A stretch of 64,000 bases of DNA. Source: Blasia pusilla (lineage: Eukaryota > Marchantiophyta > Marchantiopsida > Blasiales). The notes beneath the pieces were generated by a model. It did not search any database. It was not told the DNA's origin and worked only from the letters and a program-made list of their open reading frames with translations. The stretch spans positions 17,112,001 through 17,176,000 of the forward strand of contig CM114274.1 of the NCBI GenBank assembly GCA_050084515.1. The letters are read 5' to 3'. Positions 21,558 to 32,797 of the stretch are shown in pieces. The position numbers and the translations under genes were made by a program. How positions within the stretch are numbered: the first letter of the stretch is position 1; every line of letters starts with the position of its first letter.

Positions 21558-21800
21558 ATGTAGAGTATTCACCATTCTTCTTCATCACACACACCACCTT
21601 GTCTTCGACAAATTTCAACTTTCGATCCAACTCTATGATTCTAAGTATATCAACTACAACAACACCTCCACAACCTTCGATATTTGGTGACAAACTACAC
21701 GCACAAATGAATATGTGCTCATGCATTTCCAAGAGTTTAATCCCAGGGTAATCAAGGGTTGATTCCTCTCTGCGTGCTTTCATTTTCAGCAAAAAAAAAA
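21558..21800 (-). other. Flank of element 4 with an unassigned 80-codon minus frame
   Basis: A minus-strand open frame runs across 21550-21792 and encodes a chain with IFICACSLSPNIEG and ILRIIELDRKLKFVEDK. It starts just inside the LTR edge. It may be part of whatever sequence the element landed in. I recognise no family. Confidence 0.2.
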
Positions 21801-22440
21801 TAGTCTACATCCAGCCAGTAATTGTGAGTATAGAGTTTCACATGGTAAGACAATCCATACATATTATTACCAGTTGGCCGGAAGAGAGTGCTATCCATTT
21901 TATCGGACAATGAAGAGCCTACGGTACAAGGTCAAATTGCACTACCTCCACCTACTACTCAGAATGTCTAGACTGTTGTTTTGATTTATAGTCGATCTAG
22001 AGGATGGACAAACATCAAATAGTCTACATCCAGCCTGTAACTTTGAGTGTAGAGTTGCACTTGGTCAATGGATCCATACATATTATTACCAGTGGGCCGG
22101 AAGAGAGTGTTATCCATGTTCTCGGATGATGAAGAGCCTACGATACAAGGTCTTATTTCACTCCCTCCACCTACTACTCAAAAATTTCTAGACTATTGTT
22201 TTGATTTGTAGTCGATCTAGATGATGGACAAACATCAAATAGTCTACATCTAGCCTGTAGCTGTGAGTGTAGAGTTGCACTTGGTCAGAAAATCCATACA
22301 TATTATAACCAGTAGAAGAGAGTGCTATCCATGGTCTTGGACAATGAAGATCCGATGGTATAAGGTCGAATTTCAATACCTCCATCTACTACTCAGAATG
22401 TTGACATTGTTGATTTGATTTGTTGTCGATCAACACGATA
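21801..22440. repeat. Three-copy tandem repeat, period about 220 bp
   Basis: TAGTCTACATC begins copies at 21801, 22020 and 22240. Shared blocks include CCATACATATTATTACCAG, GGAAGAGAGTG, CTCCACCTACTACTCA and GTCGATCTAGATGATGGACA. The third copy is slightly shortened and fades after 22440. No coding frame runs through it. Confidence 0.88.
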
Positions 22441-24676
22441 GACTAAGTTGATGGACGGTTTCCCAATCTAGTCACATCCTCGACAACTGTAAAAACATGA
22501 GTTATAGAGACTTACTTGATAATGAAAAACATAAGAAGTCTTCATAAATTTGAAAAGCTAGCTCTTGTCATGTCCTAGCTCACGCAGGATTACTCCATCC
22601 AATTAATTTCTTGGAGCTTCAACTCATACTTCAATATCATTTCACTAACTCCTAAGCAGATGTCTAGGACTTTGAAAGTTCCAAATTCTTCTCACAGTCC
22701 ACATCCTGCTCATTTCACTTTTGGGCACCATGTGCCGGTTCTCAAAACTCCATGATTTGAGTCTCTATCTTTTGTACATCCAATGACGACTGTTACAAAC
22801 ACATGGATTTTGAATGCTAAATTTTGAACTCCTAACCTTTGACCTAGTCCCATTTTATGTGTATCCCAGGTTGACTGTGATAACAACTAATAGGAAGTTC
22901 TTTGGATTCTGCAGTATCATATATACTTATATTGCCACAAGAGAGTAAATCTTGACCACATTTATGTTATCTCCGGTCTTGATTTACATTTTGTCTCCTC
23001 TTTTAGATTGCTTTTCTTTTCTTGTCAATAAGTTAACCACTGTGATGTGCAAAGCAGGTTGGTTCTACCAATGCTCCAATCACAAATTCAAGTATGTTCA
23101 CCTTTCCTAAGTTTATTAGTTAAGTTTTGCTTGAACTTGGACTACTTTCTTGTATGTTAACACAGTCTTGTAGTACCTGTAGTCTATTATGAGCCTCCAT
23201 TCTCTATATTCCTCTCCACACTTCCACTACTCTAGTATTGAATTTATAATTTTTTGCCAATATGTACCAGCCAACTATAGTATTTTGTGACTCAAGTGCT
23301 GTTGATAAACATTCATAACTATTACACCAAACTTGTAGTAAGCCTTACCACAAAGTAACCTTGCATCACATTATATCTACTTTTGTAAATTCAATTATTC
23401 CACCCATATATCAGACCAACATAATGAAATATGTATGTAGACATAATAAGATGTAAAGCTCATTTCAAGATCCTGCTACACTTGTATTTTACCAATAATA
23501 GGCTCTAACATTGTCATTGGGGGCAAGTGCAGAAGCCAATGGCTGTTGATAACCACCAGACTTACTTAAGAACTCAGTCCAACATCTTTAGGAATTCTTC
23601 TGCCTTTAATAAAGACAGGTTGAGGCTAAAGAGAGTTCTTATTCGTACAAAGATATCCTAGAATAGGAAGCTTGCGTGTAGACCTCATTGCTATGCTTGG
23701 TCAGCCTCTAGTGAACACCTACTGAAATGGAAACATGAATGTTTGAGGACATTAAAAATTTCACACTGTGATGGCTATTGTGGCCAAGTTCTTTACAGCA
23801 ATCCTCGGAGTAAGATGGAAGTCACCAAGTCTATAGCCTAGCTGCCATATGCATTATGCAATGGCTTTTTGAAATACTACATTATACCACATCCAGGTTA
23901 CTTTCATGTTTGTGAACACTAAACATCAAGAACACCACGAACTTCCCTTAATGTTTACATGACACCTGCCTACATTAGGCGCATATTGAGTGTCAATCCC
24001 CTTGAGCTTCAACTTTTATCAATTTTAGACTCACGTATAGTATTGAAGCCAAGTACAATGGCTTCCAAAAGGTATTTTTCACTATTTCTTCCCTCCTTGA
24101 TTCTCCTCTTGTTGGATTTAACATGTAGAATCCCGATCCTCTTTTGACATTGTATTTTGGTCACACTATAAGAGAAATTCTCTCAATTAATATGAGGGTT
24201 AACAAGCTATATAAGACTTATAAGACATTACTAAAACTTCCACATCCTATATTTGGTCTAGTTGTTATGCCCTCTAAATGAGTGGAAGGTATACTGAAAC
24301 AATCCCAAGAGAAAGGGCAAGTCACTCATAGCATGCATCATGATCCCTACCATCATGATCTCAATATTTTGCACAATGAGGCATATTCAATACTTTTTAA
24401 GAAAATAACTTCTACATACATTTTTGACAATAGAAGCCTATATTTGCGTGAGAACTCCTCAACTCGTGAGAGTCTTCTCACCGATAATACAAGTACCTCA
24501 TTAGACCCACAACTCACTAAAGAAACATGTTTGTTTCCATTTTTGTTCCCATATTTACGTGGGTACTACGTAGGAGACTCTATATTTACATCGACCGAGT
24601 TCGGTCTACCAAACACCAATTGCCAAACTATATGCATGGTGGTAATAGAAGTTAAAGATGGATCCTTCAATATTAT
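22441..24676. other. AT-rich stretch without a supported gene
   Basis: I see no gene up to the CACTA region. A plus-strand open frame at 24282-24836 is not convincing: its 24580-24690 part is the dispersed repeat also found inverted at 16245-16345, and its 3' part is antisense to the CACTA frame at 24677. Confidence 0.5.
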
Positions 24677-25192
24677 TCATACCAAGCGCTCTGCAATTGG
24701 TGCATTCCCTTTTCTTCCTGCCGAGTTTGGATTGGTCACCGTTGCCCGAGCTTTTGACACTTGCTCACTCTTTGTCTTTGCACTCTTGCTCATGAAGTGC
24801 GTAAGTAATCTCCCCCATTGGTTGGGGTCTACATGAGGTGATGGGGCCACCTTCTTGCCTCCTCCAGCTTCTTTCCATGTCAGAAGCAATCTAAATCTCT
24901 CCGTCGTATGTATTCGTTGTGCATATTCCTCCAAACATGGAACAACCACTCCATTGCCATTGTTTCCAACATAATCCCATATAGCACAAATATCACTCAA
25001 CACCGAATTCCAATACCCTAAGTGTTGGTCTGAAAAATTCACAATGGAGATGTCAAGCCATTGCAACACCTCGGCTCTAAAATCTGCATGCCACCTATTC
25101 TTTCCTTCTGAAGTTGTGGTGATCCAACCAGAGTTGTTCACACCCACTTTTCCGACATTTACCCCCTCGCCTTGCACACTGCTCTCAGTCAC
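24677..25192 (-). pseudogene. CACTA second protein, Ptta/En-Spm-type domain
   Basis: A 171-codon minus frame. It has a Trp-rich segment (WHADFRAEVLQWLDIS, YWNSVLSDICAIW) followed by NQWGRLLTHFMSKSAKTKSE and then NPNSAGRKGN. The latter matches the pattern of the plant transposase (Ptta/En/Spm) domain, where a QW...L...W/F...S block is followed by a basic stretch and a conserved Gly-Ser/Ala-Gly-rich turn. In CACTA elements such proteins accompany TNP2. The upstream start is not clear; more exons may lie to the right. Confidence 0.6.
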
Positions 25193-25344
25193 TGAGTTTG
25201 GTGTGTATGTTGTCCCTACGCTTGCCCGTCACAAGCCTAGAGTTGTATAGTTTGTTGTTGACATGAATATCTTCAGTCAACATTGCTTCCCACTTTGCAA
25301 GTCCTTATGCCTACAAACAGACTCTATGTATCGATGTCAGGTCA

Positions 25345-26405
25345 CTACTTAGTGAATACACGAGGAAGAAAATCTCCAAATAGGGACGATTCTTCTATAT
25401 ATATATGTGACTTGCTATTACCTATGGCCTTTGTCATTTTCACTCCTTGAGTGGGTCCTAGCCCCAACCGTTGAGGCTGTCCATATATTTCTGGGGTGCT
25501 ATCATTGAGTCTATAAAGGTATTGGCTACTTCCCAACCGATGTTGACTATTAGGCACCGTATGATAGGGTCCCTTGGTGTAGTTGGAGAATCCACCCTGC
25601 ATAGAGTCTACACATCAAATATATGTCTGTATAGTACAAACACATCACAGAACCTTCCCACCATCATCCTATGATGTATAATGAAAGAGAAATTTGAGAT
25701 TGCAAATCGATAGATTCGTACTATTCCACCCTTGCCCTGTTGGACAATATCCACCGTATAACGAACTTGGCTTGGAGTTCTGTGCATAGGGTCCATCTCT
25801 ACCGCCTTGAGACATGCTTGCCTGTCCCTCTCCACTATATTGTACACCCACTCACTTTCAGGTACATACCCGGGTGCAACATCCCTTGCACAAGTAGCTT
25901 GCCCCCTAATTGTCCCTTTCTGGCAATGCAATGCAACCCGCCAATTAGAGACAATTTATTTCAAATGCCACTAACCTAAAAACACAATTGTAGACACACG
26001 TCATGTCTAATTGATAAGAAAAATTATCTGCTTCTTCTTTCCCCCAATAGTTGATGGACAGGAATCCTTAGGAGCCAGAAGCTCATCTGAGCCTGATTGA
26101 TCCTCTTCGAAAAAATCTGCAACACAGTCTGGATCAAAAGTGGGAGATTCTTCATCTCCAGTCCGAACATCAATATCATTAGTAGATTTTTCCATCGCTG
26201 CCAATGCCTTTCCAAGCAATCAAGAGCTCCTCCGCTTCGGTCCAAGATGGAGAGGCTCCCTCTTTGCAGGTCGTGGGGCACGTACTTGCTTAGAACAAGC
26301 CTCCGCCCTGCACATGAGGACAAGTTTTTCAAGAACATGAATTATGCATGCATAATGCTTCTGATTCATTAATAAAGGCCCGAACCTGAGTGCTGAATAT
26401 GTCAA
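25345..26405 (-). pseudogene. Possible further exons of the CACTA second protein
   Basis: Minus-strand frames at 25345-25602 (YRLNDSTPEIYGQPQRLGLG), 25608-25931 (YVPESEWVYNIVERDRQACL) and 26007-26219 (acidic, DPDCVADFFEEDQSGSDELL) have coding-like composition and lie in the same orientation as the flanking CACTA frames. I recognise no domain in them. They are not joined into one model here. Confidence 0.35.
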
Positions 26406-26744
26406 AGCTTACAATTCAACGCCTCTCTGTTTGAGTTCTTCCGCCAATTCCTTAAGGCGTCTGTTCACATAAGCCGTGCGGGCCTCAATAAGGTCACACA
26501 TTTCATTCACATTTTCCATCAAAGACCTTTAAAAAAAAACAACATGCATGTCCCATGAACCCATGCCCAATGACAGAACACACCACACAAAATTTTCTTT
26601 AAGAACCCATGGCATCATTAAGTTCCTCTGCAATCTCAATGTTGCCTTCCCATCTTTCTACCCTCATCAATGGTACATACTGACTTCCGATAGCTGTGAT
26701 ATGTTAAACCGTTCTATTGGGAGCTTCAAAAGCCCCGTGGCCAT

Positions 26745-27329
26745 CTAAATTGAACTCCAAAGTATTACTTTATGCCCTACGATTCCTCGCCTGCTTGTGG
26801 CACCCTCCGCTTGCCATATCCTAGCTTTCGCATGTTCAAACCCCACCATATACTTTGTCAAATATCCCAAGGTCTTGTGCAAAATATAACCCATTGCCAT
26901 GCTGGCCTCAGGCCTATATCTTTTCAAGACGTGGTCTTTCAAGACTTTCATAAAACGCTCCAGTGCAAAAATCCACCTCGTATAAACAGGCCCGTATTGT
27001 CCAAGCTCTTCCACAACATGGATTACAAGATAAGTCATGATATCAAAGAAAGCGGGAGGAAAATGCATCTCCAAATCCCACAATAATTTTGCCACATCAT
27101 CTTCGAGCTTGGGAAAGCTTGGTGGATCAAAGACCTTCACACATATACGACCAAACACCTTGCACAATCGCATGATTGCATTACGAACCGGCTTCTGCAT
27201 CAATCCTCTTAAGCATACATGCAAAATCTCTTGCAAAAGCACATGATAATCGTGTGTCTTCATACTACCAAGTTTCTTGTTTCTTACATGCTTTTTGAAG
27301 GCACTTGCATACCCAGTCGGAACTCTCAA
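26745..27329 (-). pseudogene. CACTA transposase, DUF4218 domain
   Basis: An open stretch of 194 codons. It reads MKTHDYHVLLQEILHVCLRG, then VRNAIMRLCKVFGRICVKVF, LLWDLEMHFPPAFFDIMTYL, VIHVVEELGQYGPVYTRWIF and ALERFMKVLKDHV. This is the canonical DUF4218 pattern found directly after the TNP2 catalytic part in plant CACTA transposases. It is the best-preserved block of this element. Confidence 0.93.
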
Positions 27330-27512
27330 AGATCGAAGCCTCGAAAAAAAAAAAACAATTTTCCACTATGTGTCTCTACAAACATAAGGTGCTTGGTATT
27401 TCAATACCACATTGGGTCTGTTCTCATCATCCTTCAACTAGAATTGAGAATGCATTCTCCTCTCTTGGAGATCCAATCGCACAGTTGCGGTGTCCTTGGA
27501 GATCCAATCGCA

Positions 27513-27983
27513 CTGAAACGGAAGAGCATACTTTATGTGGAGTTGGACTACCTGCGGGTAATCTATGTCACCCATCCGCTCAAATGCAACATCTATTATT
27601 TGCCACACCAGATGCTTTCAAGAATTGAGGCTCGTTTATCATCCATTTGTACTCATGGTTGTAATATGTGGTGTAACAAGAGTTCCACCCTAGCAAACAT
27701 AATCTAGACATAATGCATATTGAGAAAAATGTATGTGAGAGCCTATTGAGGCTCTCACATACATTTTTCTTAATATGCATTACGTCTAGATTATGTTTGC
27801 TAGGGTCCAACTCCTGTTCCACCACATATGACAACCATGAGTACAAATGGATGATAAATGAGTCTCAATTCTTGAAAGCATATGGTGTGGCAAATAATAG
27901 ACATTGCGTTTGAGGGGATGGATCATATAGATTCCCCGCAAGTAGTCCAACTCCACATCAAGTATGCTCTTCCGTTTCACACC
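27513..27983. repeat. Inverted duplication (foldback) of TNP2 sequence
   Basis: The two arms, about 27513-27747 and 27750-27983, are reverse complements with roughly a tenth to a fifth of positions different. The centre reads GAGAGCCTATTGAGGCTCTC. Both arms encode the TNP2 segment HNLDVMHI(K/E)KNVCESL, so the same part of the transposase is present facing both ways. A transcript through it would fold into a stem of about 235 bp. Confidence 0.88.
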
Positions 27984-28304
27984 ATATCTCTGTCCTGGAT
28001 CCCGTTGAGCATTTGGAGCTTCTGTATCTTGGCGTTCTGGTCCCCCCTCTAAACCCCCACCTGTGCCTCTTTCCATGTCATACATGGTCTTTTGGTGTCT
28101 TTAATCCAGGAATTTCTCTTTAGTGACTCGTCGAGGTGGACCACGAAGCTCTAAGACATTGTTGAATTAAACTATCTGTGATGCCCTATGTCTGTAAGGA
28201 TGATCAAGTGGGAGGAAACGTTGATGTCCAATGTATTTCATGCTCCTCAAAGGTCTGGAATGCTCACCAATGAAATTGGGGCGAGATGCTGTACAAGCCA
28301 AATA

Positions 28305-28724
28305 TCACTTTGTTGCCTGACCGGAAATCATGCCGTCGGCTGGATAATCTCCCAAAGTCAATACCAATTGGGCTTTTAGCATGAATGGGTTGGGTCTCCC
28401 AACCCATTGCACCACATCAAGGATCCAAATGCCTTTGTACCACAAGCGCTTCAACTCATCCACAAGAGGAGCTATCCAAATATCTATATTCCTAGAAAGA
28501 GCAGATTGTGGGTCCGAGATAAGCAAAACCAATATGACAAAAAACTTTTTAGTAGTCAACCACGGAGGAAGGTTGTTATTCAGCATGTTTATAGGCGAAC
28601 AAGAATATACATTGTTCTTGTCTTCGAATGGATTGACTCCATCGGTTAAGAGGCCAAGTCTCACGTTCCTTGTCTCCCTTGCAAACTCTGGCCATCTCCA
28701 GTCGATGAATCTCCAATGTGCCAT
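28305..28724 (-). pseudogene. CACTA transposase, TNP2 (Transposase_21) central part
   Basis: A 139-codon minus frame with WPEFARETRNVRLGLLTDGV, NPFEDKNN, NNLPPWLTTKKFFVILVLLI, DIDIWIAPLVDELKRLWYKG and GDYPADGMISGQATK. All are family landmarks in the right order. It should be joined on its right to the block at 28874 and on its left to HNLDVMHI in the foldback. Confidence 0.92.
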
Positions 28725-28873
28725 TGCAGGCCATCGATACTCTTGTTCTCGGCTGTCCCAGTCATCAACTATGAAATATTTGGGCTTCTATACATCCGTT
28801 TCAATCTAGGACTGATTTCAAAATGTCGAAGTACCTTTGAAGGTTGCATGGACTTGCCCACATTCCTATACCT

Positions 28874-29687
28874 TTATTGTCCACATATCGGGAAACTTGA
28901 TCGATTTGCATGCTCTCCTCTGAAGAGCAGATGGCCATTAGGGCATCCATGAATGGAATTGTAATTCAATCCAAGACTTGACAATAATTTAGTTGCCTCG
29001 TACTTATTGCCAAGAGCCGTGTTCCCAATAGGAAAGACTGTTGTCTTCAATAATGCAAGTAACCTTGAAAAAAAATCAGCTGGAACACCATGATTCCCAC
29101 ATATGTTCATCAACATGAGTACAAAGGCCAACTTTGTACACTTAGAGCCATGGAACAGAGGCCTGCATGCATCAACAACGGTTTCATGCGACCCAAACAT
29201 CCATCCCTGCTCGTCCTCTTCTTGCCCAATATTGTCTACGTCCTCTCTAGCCTCTTCGGCTGCATCAGTGATGTCTTCCATGCTTTCAACATCATCATAC
29301 TGCATCATGATCTTGGAAGATGTCACGGACCATTCGTTGCACATCAATCTCATGATCAACACTATCACCTTCAGCATCAACCCCATTATCACGGGTATTG
29401 TCTTCAAACTCCTCGGGTGTGGTACTTGCCTCACCTGCATCTCGGGCATTGAGGTTGCCCATTGCTTGTCCCAAAAATTGTGCATGTCTAGCCGCATTGT
29501 CAATGTTTGATGCGGACCTCCATTCTTCATCTAACGAGTCCTCATCACCTATAACTCCTGAAACTCTTTTTTCTGGATGCCTTCCATGTTTCTGAAGGTG
29601 AGTGAAAACATTAGGCAAGGCCAGTGTGCGAGACCCCTTGCAAGCTACACATGGACATTTCATCCAATCACTTCTAGAGTGTCCCAC
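28874..29687 (-). pseudogene. CACTA transposase N-terminus: Transpos_assoc domain and TNP2 start
   Basis: The upstream frame (29295-29687) starts MGHSRSDWMKCPCVACKG and continues NVFTHLQKHG. This CxC..C..(H)..H pattern is the transposase-associated zinc-like domain. An acidic linker follows, with DIFQDHDAV at its end. A frame change near 29295 leads to 28874-29290, which encodes CRPLFHGSKCTKLAFVLMLM, LLALLKTTVFPIGN, YEATKLLSSLGLNYNSIHGC and PNGHLLFRGE, the standard N-terminal part of TNP2. Confidence 0.9.
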
Positions 29688-29844
29688 TAGGACTTGCTCC
29701 TGATCCCAAAGTTTGGAATCACGAGCTCTGATCCGTTATGGATGTTGTAATGGTAACCTGCTTGTTCTAGGTCTGAAGCGGTGTGGAGGATTGCCTATGG
29801 GTGCATGATGTCGAGCATTTTGCCCCCAGTAGGTAGGGCTAGGT

Positions 29845-30076
29845 GAAACCCTAAAGATACCAAACTTCACTATCAATACTAGCTTGCTCTCATGAAACCC
29901 TAAAAATACTAGCTTGCTCGAATATGTCCACATGCAATGACTGCATTCCAAGTTGGCCAATCAATTGTATAAAGGTGGGGAATATCAGCAACCTCGCGCA
30001 TTTTTGTTTCCACCCTACAAGTTTATAAACATATTTTTTTATGGTTGATAGTGAAGCTTGGTATCTTTAGGGTTTC
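29845..30076. repeat. 32-bp inverted repeat pair
   Basis: The stretch 29845-29876 (starting GAAACCCTAAAGATACC) and 30045-30076 (ending GGTATCTTTAGGGTTTC) are reverse complements with one mismatch, 168 bp apart. A second block, CTTGCTCTCATGAAACCCTAAA near 29880-29906, also has its complement next to the right arm. This may be the end of a small inverted-repeat transposon. Confidence 0.75.
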
Positions 30077-30208
30077 ATGAGAGCAAGCTCGTATTGAGGC
30101 AAAATCAGTGAGACGGAACCCATATTGAATACAAAAATACATGTCTTAGTATACGGTCTATGCACTACTTTCCAAACTAGTGGAATCTGTTTCTTCATCA
30201 TCAGTGGT

Positions 30209-31160
30209 TTACCACTCATGTGTAAGCTCCTCCATGTCTCGAGAGACTTGGTTGATCTGGTGTGGGAATTTCATTGGCTTGTTTCCAATCAAGTCATGTG
30301 GGCTACTTTCTACCAAATGCCCCAATTCAATGGATTCTTTGACCCAGTTGTAATGAAGCACATACAGACCTTGAGATGAGACCCACAAATGAATCAATGT
30401 CTTTCCATGATATCTACAGGCCTTGGAAAAGGATCGGAAAATCAAGTGGGTGGTATTCCTATCCACCGTGTCATCCACATGCCCACCACATTCTATAAAT
30501 TTTCTCTTCATCCATGTCAACCTCCATTGAGATATATTGTCAGGGAAAAATACTACCCTTCATCCATGTCAACCTCCATTGAGATATATTGTCAGGGAAA
30601 AATACTACCCTCACCCGACCAAACAAGGTTGGATGTGGAGTGGGTGGCGGACCAGTTGGGAGTGGTTTCCTTCCCTCACATTCTTCCACTACAATTTCTT
30701 TTCCCTCAGAATAGCCACCAAGCTTGATTTACTCTGGAATAGATCATGGTCGTAAGGGTCATGCAATTCTTCCATCCTAGATAGACAAGGACAACCAATC
30801 TATGTGGACATATTTGACACCCCGTTCATTCCTCTTGGAATTCAGGATGGTCCATCTAAAATGCTCCAAAACTCTTACCCAATTCCCAAAAATGCCATGT
30901 GTGGCGTCACGGAGACAATCAATCTCTCTCCCACCCAATTTCACAAAGTTTGTCTTAAGCCGACACCATTCATCATGGGGCAATTCAGGGGAGGCCATGA
31001 TGTAGGCTACAATCCCTGCAAAAAGAAAGGTTGGCATCGTACCCCATGCGCATCCGGGTGAGGTCTCATGACACATTAACACTTTAGAGACACTGCCACT
31101 TGGGAGTGGGGGAAGCTCAACAATTCTTATTTTGGTACTCTGTTGCCAATGGTTTTCCAT
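30209..31160 (-). pseudogene. Two BRCT-like modules
   Basis: Two minus-strand frames resemble BRCT repeats, which bind phosphopeptides in DNA-damage and chromatin proteins. Module 1 (30777-31160) has KTNFVKLGGREIDCLRDATH followed by RGVKYVHIDWLSLS. Module 2 (30209-30520) has FIECGGHVDDTVDRNTTHLI, then YVLHYNWVKESIELGHLVES. Each shows the G-G turn, a T-H strand and the conserved Trp near the end. The interval between them contains a 52-bp tandem duplication and is probably an intron. Together with the PHD fingers to the right they may form one gene in the order PHD then tandem BRCT. Frame breaks suggest a pseudogene or a captured fragment. Confidence 0.55.
30507..30610. repeat. 52-bp perfect tandem duplication
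   Basis: TTCATCCATGTCAACCTCCA starts at 30507 and again at 30559. Both copies run on through GGGAAAAATACTACCC without visible differences. It lies at the start of BRCT-like module 2. Confidence 0.92.
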
Positions 31161-31500
31161 GATGGACTACCTAGCTCTTAAGCTATACTTGCGTGATTGG
31201 ATATGGCAATGGATGACGAATGAATACATAATTCCATCTGCAACCAGACACATCATAATCAAGAGCCTAATCACAAGAGTCTTTTAGAAACCACCACAAT
31301 TACATTTATTCTTCCTTAACATGTCTAATGCATAATGTTGATACAAAACCTGATATTATATAGTTTTGCAATTGTGGCCGTTCGATCAAAATTTCAAAAG
31401 ATTGGAACTCTCAAAATCAGAGGGTAGGTAATGACGAGTTTCTATACGAAGTCATACCACCTACCTAGTAAGCATGTTTAGAGCCTCGACCCTCTTTATA

Positions 31501-32278
31501 TCAGAAGTGGCTACCCTGCACTCTCCACCAAAATGCCACGGAATAAGATTCATACACGAATCTCTCATCCGCCAACTTGAAAATCAAATCCACGAAATAT
31601 GATCTCTCAAAGGAGTCTGAATTAGGATCAACTTTGTGGAAGTGGCAATAGAACCACCACCTATCCTCACCACATGCAGAGTGGTCATATATAATCCGAT
31701 CGCATGCATAACCCTTGCTCATAGCCTTCTTCAAGCAAGTCCAATGCCATGCAGTGGGGCACCTAGGACAATAGACCATGTCCTCCCACAACTCCTCATC
31801 ATGCTTATGGCATTCTGGGAAATAATGCATAGGGCAAGACTCCACTCCCGTAGGCAAACAAGTAAAGCAAAAAACCTTCACACAAAAGGTATCTGGGCAC
31901 TTTCTCACACGAACCCCAGAATCCTCGCTCTCTGCAAAACTCCCCTCCACACCACACTTGGCACACCTGGCGATTTTCTTCACACAATCCTAGCACAACC
32001 AGCTTTCCTTGGTTTGGTGGGAGTTTGACTCCTAGACAAGAGTTCTCTACAGCTCCCGCTGATTCTGCACTTGTGTGGAAGTGTCTGGCACAAGGCCCGT
32101 AGCAAACAACCAGGTCTTCCCCATCATCACAGATTACACAAATGTGGGTTGCCTTCTGCAGAACTTGGAGTGCACTATATGGCGCATAAGTGCTCAATTC
32201 AGGGGTTTTCTTGGCCTGGTATTTCGGGCGCGCCATCCTTGTACGTTGGTTATTCCTACATTTTGGCACAAAAGACAA
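31501..32278 (-). pseudogene. EDM2-like PHD finger cluster
   Basis: On the minus strand the chain reads THICVICDDGEDLVVCYGPC, then ARHFHTS, then after a one-base shift WLC-stop-DCVKKIARCAKCG. It continues VRKCPDTFCVKVFCFTCLP, CPMHYFPECHKH, MVYCPRCPTAWHWTCLKKA and WWFYCHFHKVDPNSDSF. The spacing of Cys and His pairs is that of the three adjacent PHD-type fingers in EDM2 and its relatives, plant proteins that read histone marks and act on transposon-linked heterochromatin. The broken spot at about 31985-32010 combines a frameshift and an amber codon where Gln is expected. It lies on the same strand as, and just upstream of, the BRCT modules. Whether it is a decayed host gene or a fragment carried by the CACTA element is open. 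Confidence 0.65.
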
Positions 32279-32721
32279 TAAGATTAGGAATAGTGTAGAA
32301 ATTCAATGGATATTGAATGTCCATGATTGAGGCATGGAAAAAAAAAGCTAAAAAATGGATGCTAGTGAATGTGGAGGTTACCTATAGCCTTCACAATACT
32401 CGGATTTCCAATAGTCAATCCTTTGGTACCTATACATAGAACAAGTTAAAGTTAAGTAGCATAAGAAACAATTGTTTCTACAAAAATCATTACTTCTTAT
32501 TAATTATTTGGTTGCATACATCCCCATAATAGCATCTTTTATCGTTCAAGGTCAAGAGTGTACACACACCATACCCCCTCAAAATAAGCCCAATTCCATC
32601 AATGAAGAAAAATAACGGTGACTCAATCAATGACAGGCAAAAATGGATCCTCTTATTGTCTTCATGTTTACAATTACAAATGTTATCTGTCTGCCATATG
32701 AAGGGCCTCAAGTTAGGCTAC
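32279..32721. other. Short non-coding interval
   Basis: It lies between the PHD frames and the truncated end of gypsy element 3. I see no supported gene. A 73-codon minus frame at 32490-32711 has no recognisable features. Confidence 0.4.
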
Positions 32722-32797
32722 GGATCTAACTCGTTGCCATAGTGCAGCATCACGGCATATGTTTAGGCAACATATGCAAGCTTTCCCCCAAATTGTT

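Larger units (their letters stand above)
24677..29687 (-). mobile_element. CACTA (En/Spm-type) transposon coding region
   Basis: On the minus strand from 29687 leftwards there are a transposase-associated domain, TNP2-type transposase blocks, a DUF4218 domain, and a Ptta/En-Spm-type DNA-binding-like block. This is the usual content of plant CACTA elements. Reading frames are interrupted by stops, possible introns and an inverted duplication at 27513-27983. Terminal CACTA repeats were not found with confidence on either side, so the outer limits are unknown. Confidence 0.85.

Noticed and set aside
24282-24836. Plus-strand open frame of 184 codons
   Set aside because: Part is a dispersed repeat and part is antisense to the CACTA Ptta-type frame. 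No recognisable domain and no splice support.
24160-30180. CACTA terminal inverted repeats at CACTA/TAGTG words flanking the transposase
   Set aside because: Such words are common by chance, and no pair with longer inverted similarity or a 3-bp duplication was seen.
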